Shown here one piece after another: positions 61,045-64,000 of a stretch of DNA of 64,000 nucleotides. The stretch covers positions 124,001 through 188,000 of the forward strand of contig NZ_JAKJSO010000013.1 of the NCBI RefSeq assembly GCF_050337045.1, written 5' to 3'. Numbering within the stretch: the first letter of the stretch is position 1; each line of letters opens with the position of its first letter. Under the pieces are notes generated by a model. It saw nothing but the letters and a program-made list of their open reading frames with translations. It searched no databases and had not been told where the DNA came from. Origin of the DNA: Photobacterium kagoshimensis (GTDB lineage: Bacteria > Pseudomonadota > Gammaproteobacteria > Enterobacterales > Vibrionaceae). A program made the position numbers and the translations under genes.

Positions 61045-62901
61045 ATGAAAATGTTATTTAAAGGGATTGGAAAGATTTTCCGCGCCCTATGGAAACTACT
61101 CAGCTTCACTCGTCAGCTTATTCTTAACCTGTTTTTCTTGGCTTTTATTGGCATCATCATTTTTGCCTTCACCCAAGGAACAGAAGAGCCAGTACAAGCG
61201 ACAAAATCTGCACTTGTACTCGATTTAGCGGGTCCTATCGTTGAACAACGCAGCATTATTAGCCCTGTCGATCAGCTGACTAGCAATGCGCTAGGCCACC
61301 AACAAGTTCAAGAAAATGTCTTGTTTGATATTGTTGATACCATTCGACATGCCTCGACTGACAACAACATCACAGGCTTGGTGCTTAACCTGAAAGACAT
61401 GGCAGGTGCTAATCTCACCAAACTACGTTATATCGCCAAGGCAATTAACGAATTTAAAGAAGCAGGCAAGCCCGTTTATGCCTTTGGTGATAACTTCAGC
61501 CAAAGTCAGTACTACCTTGCCAGCTACGCCGACAAAGTTTTTATGTCGCCTGACGGTGGTGTATTGCTAACAGGCTACGGCAGCTACACCCTGTACTACA
61601 AAAGCTTGTTAGACAAACTCGATGTCAATACCCATGTATTCCGTGTAGGTACTTACAAATCGTTTGTTGAACCTTATACCCGCGATAGCATGTCTGATCC
61701 TGCTCGTGAAGCGAATACCGCTTGGTTAAACCAACTGTGGGGGGCTTACACGCAAGATGTCGCCACTAACCGCCAGATTGATGCCCAAGCGCTATCGCCT
61801 GAACTTGATGATTTCGTGACGCAATTGAAAGCGGTTAACGGTGATTTTGCGAAACTGACATTAAACATGGGTTTAGTTGATGAACTCGTGAGCCGCCCTC
61901 AGCTGCTACAAAATTTAGTGGACGCTTTTGGTAGCGATGACAACGATAGCTTTAAACACATCAGCTATTACGATTACATGCCAACCGTGATGCCAACAGA
62001 ACTGCCAAGCAGCAATAAAATTGCCGTAGTCGTTGCAAGTGGCGCTATCGTTGATGGTGATGGTCGTCAACAAGGTACCGTTGCGGGAGATAGTACTGCA
62101 GCGATGCTACGTGAAGCTCGCTTAGATGATGATGTCAAAGCCGTCATTCTTCGCGTGGATAGCCCTGGTGGTAGTGCATTTGCATCCGAAGTGATTCGAA
62201 ATCAAGTTGATGCCCTCAAGCAAGCGGGCAAACCTGTTGTTGTGTCGATGTCGAGCTTAGCCGCATCAGGCGGTTACTGGATTTCATCCAGCGCCGATAA
62301 AATTATCGCGCAGCCAACAACCATTACCGGTTCTATTGGTATCTTCGCTATTTTAACCACCTTTGAAAAAGGGCTGGAAAAAATGGGCGTTTATAACGAT
62401 GGTGTCGGCACAACGCCATTTGCTGGTGTAGGTGTTACTCGTGAGCTACCTGAAGGCGTGGCACAAGTATTCCAACTGGGGGTTGAGCACGGTTATCAGC
62501 GCTTTATTGGTTTAGTTAGCCAATACCGCAACATGTCACTAGAGCAAGCGGATCATATTGCTCAGGGCCGTGTATGGACAGGTCAAGATGCATTGGAACT
62601 CGGTCTGGTTGATCAACTCGGTGACTTTGATGATGCCATTGCAGAAGCCGCTACATTAGCAGAGCTCGACAGCTACGAGCTACAGTGGGTAACCGAAGAT
62701 CTTACCCCTACAGAGCTTTTCTTGCAGAACTTTACTGCCAAGATCAATGTACATTTACATAATATCTTGTGGGGACAAGTTCCTTCAGCATTACAACCTG
62801 TAGCACACCAAGTTGCAACAGACCTAACCACATTAAATAACTTTAATGATCCAAAAGGGCAATATGCATTCTGCCTAAACTGCACCAATAGTGAAAAGTG
62901 A
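61045..62901 (+). CDS. sppA: Signal peptide peptidase A (protease IV)
   Basis: Inner-membrane serine protease of 618 residues, the same as E. coli SppA, digesting cleaved signal peptides. One N-terminal helix (about 25-45), then two tandem S49 domains. The catalytic Lys is in the VGTYKSFVEPYTR region of the first domain and Ser in SSLAASGGYW of the second. ILRVDSPGGSA is a further signature. CAGGAC precedes the start. sppA-ansA order is as in E. coli. Confidence 0.96.
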   Translation: MKMLFKGIGKIFRALWKLLSFTRQLILNLFFLAFIGIIIFAFTQGTEEPVQATKSALVLDLAGPIVEQRSIISPVDQLTSNALGHQQVQENVLFDIVDTIRHASTDNNITGLVLNLKDMAGANLTKLRYIAKAINEFKEAGKPVYAFGDNFSQSQYYLASYADKVFMSPDGGVLLTGYGSYTLYYKSLLDKLDVNTHVFRVGTYKSFVEPYTRDSMSDPAREANTAWLNQLWGAYTQDVATNRQIDAQALSPELDDFVTQLKAVNGDFAKLTLNMGLVDELVSRPQLLQNLVDAFGSDDNDSFKHISYYDYMPTVMPTELPSSNKIAVVVASGAIVDGDGRQQGTVAGDSTAAMLREARLDDDVKAVILRVDSPGGSAFASEVIRNQVDALKQAGKPVVVSMSSLAASGGYWISSSADKIIAQPTTITGSIGIFAILTTFEKGLEKMGVYNDGVGTTPFAGVGVTRELPEGVAQVFQLGVEHGYQRFIGLVSQYRNMSLEQADHIAQGRVWTGQDALELGLVDQLGDFDDAIAEAATLAELDSYELQWVTEDLTPTELFLQNFTAKINVHLHNILWGQVPSALQPVAHQVATDLTTLNNFNDPKGQYAFCLNCTNSEK

Positions 62902-62905
62902 GATC

Positions 62906-62930
62906 AGCCCAGCAACGCTGGGCTTTTTTT
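62906..62930 (+). terminator. Terminator after sppA
   Basis: AGCCCAGC / GCTGGGCT hairpin with a 3-base loop and a run of seven T; ansA therefore needs its own promoter or read-through. Confidence 0.92.
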
Positions 62931-62986
62931 ACCGAGCGTTAGCCGTATAATGCGCGCACCAAACCGATAAAAAGCTGTACTGAATT

Positions 62987-63997
62987 ATGGAAAGAAAACA
63001 CATATACATTGCTTATACTGGCGGCACAATTGGCATGCAGAAGTCAGACCATGGTTACGTCCCTGTTGCAGGGTTCATGGAGAAGCAATTAGCAAGCATG
63101 CCAGAATTCCATCGTTCAGAAATGCCAAAATTTACCATCCATGAATACGATCCTCTGATCGATTCTTCGGATATGACGCCAGCGGATTGGCAGCGCATTG
63201 CTGATGATATTAAAGAAAACTACGACAAGTACGATGGTTTCATCATTCTTCATGGTACGGATACCATGGCGTACACAGCGTCAGCTTTGTCGTTTATGTT
63301 TGATAACCTAGATAAACCAGTGATCGTGACTGGTTCACAAATCCCAATTGCAGAAATTCGCTCAGACGGTCAGAGTAATCTATTAAATTCTTTGCACGTC
63401 GCAGCGAACTACCCAATTAACGAAGTTACTGTGTTTTTCAACAACCAGTTAATTCGTGGTAACCGTAGTACAAAAGCACATGCCGATGGCTTTGGCGCCT
63501 TTATTTCTCCAAACCTACCGCCATTGCTTGAAGCGGGTATCAATATTCAACTTAACAATGTTGAGATTGATAAAAAACCGGATGCACCATTTACCGTACA
63601 TAACATTACACCTCAACCGATTGGTGTGATCACCATGTACCCAGGTATTTCACCGGAAGTTATTCGTAACACGCTTCGCCAACCTGTTAATGCAATGATT
63701 TTGCTGACGTTTGGTGTCGGTAATGCACCACAAAATGCCGATCTTTTAGCGCAACTAAAAGAAGCGACAGATCGTGGTGTGATTGTTATCAACCTTACGC
63801 AGTGCCTATCAGGCAAAGTGAACATGGGTGGCTACGCAACAGGCTGTGCACTTGCAGATGCAGGCGTATTGAGTGGCTATGACATGACACCAGAAGCTGC
63901 GTTAGCGAAATTACATTATCTGCTGTCGAAAAACCTACCCGCAGAAACAGTGCGCAGTATGATGCAACAAGATCTACGTGGTGAACTGACTCACTAA
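62987..63997 (+). CDS. ansA: L-asparaginase I (cytoplasmic)
   Basis: Hydrolyses asparagine to aspartate and ammonia. 336 residues (E. coli AnsA: 338), no signal peptide, so the cytoplasmic low-affinity type. The two catalytic Thr motifs are YTGGTIGMQ at the N-terminus and LHGTDTMAYTAS. The gene is complete; its stop lies three bases before the window end. Confidence 0.96.
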   Translation: MERKHIYIAYTGGTIGMQKSDHGYVPVAGFMEKQLASMPEFHRSEMPKFTIHEYDPLIDSSDMTPADWQRIADDIKENYDKYDGFIILHGTDTMAYTASALSFMFDNLDKPVIVTGSQIPIAEIRSDGQSNLLNSLHVAANYPINEVTVFFNNQLIRGNRSTKAHADGFGAFISPNLPPLLEAGINIQLNNVEIDKKPDAPFTVHNITPQPIGVITMYPGISPEVIRNTLRQPVNAMILLTFGVGNAPQNADLLAQLKEATDRGVIVINLTQCLSGKVNMGGYATGCALADAGVLSGYDMTPEAALAKLHYLLSKNLPAETVRSMMQQDLRGELTH

Positions 63998-64000
63998 CTG

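Noticed and set aside
1..64000. Defence system, prophage, transposon or CRISPR array
   Set aside because: No integrase, transposase, phage structural, Cas, restriction or toxin-antitoxin gene recognised, and no regularly spaced short repeats apart from the coding repeats in rnfC.

Overview
This window reads as a core chromosomal segment of a Vibrionaceae gammaproteobacterium, most likely Photobacterium or a close relative. The basis is gene content and order recognised by eye, with no database search. Markers are a sodium-type flagellar motor protein (MotY) next to rnt, a complete rnfABCDGE-nth cluster, a FadL/VolA-like pair, a NifJ-flavodoxin pair and the yejK/yejL/lapC block. I see no insertion sequence, prophage, integron, CRISPR array or recognisable defence island.

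Layout. 1-3.2 kb: the end of a YhjX-like transporter followed by the YpdA/YpdB (PyrS/PyrR) pyruvate-sensing pair. 3.2-3.6 kb: a hairpin-rich element and two tRNA-Ser genes on the minus strand. 3.8-7.7 kb: the MscM channel and the AlaE alanine exporter. 8.4-10.6 kb: a dcuC-like carrier with pepE. 11-18.6 kb: rnfABCDGE, nth, gloA. RnfC carries an unusually long repetitive tail. 18.7-21.6 kb: Fur-box sodA, a small unknown gene, motY, rnt. 21.9-27.9 kb: fadL-like and volA-like genes, a 2-Cys peroxiredoxin and a Na+/H+ antiporter family protein. 28.2-31.8 kb: a REC-TPR response regulator and a hybrid kinase. 31.9-34.4 kb: grxD, sodB, asd. 35-39.4 kb: nhaC-like, yjiH-like, yjiG-like and an M20 peptidase. 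39.4-45.6 kb: a 55-residue small gene, a short Hcp variant, nifJ and a flavodoxin. 45.7-50.6 kb: ygbA, a sensory hybrid kinase and a membrane protein with two Hpt domains. 50.8-54.4 kb: yejK, yejL, lapC and a small lipoprotein. 54.8-64 kb: a diguanylate cyclase, topB, ydjA, fadH, sppA, ansA.

How the genes work together. Several genes fit anaerobic redox life: Rnf (ferredoxin or flavodoxin to NAD, coupled to ion movement), NifJ plus flavodoxin (pyruvate oxidation at low potential), DcuC (C4-dicarboxylates), and Hcp plus YgbA (nitric oxide stress). An FNR-like site lies upstream of hcp. A second theme is peptide and amino-acid use: pepE, the M20 peptidase with YjiH/YjiG-like proteins, ansA and alaE. 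A third is fatty-acid use: fadL, the VolA-like lipase, and fadH with a FadR-like operator. Both a Mn-type and a Fe-type superoxide dismutase are present.

The most interesting less-explained items are the double-Hpt/hybrid-kinase/ygbA run, the shortened Hcp, the RnfC repeat array, the yjiHG-peptidase unit with its TTGACC/GGTCAA sites, and several structured intergenic regions.
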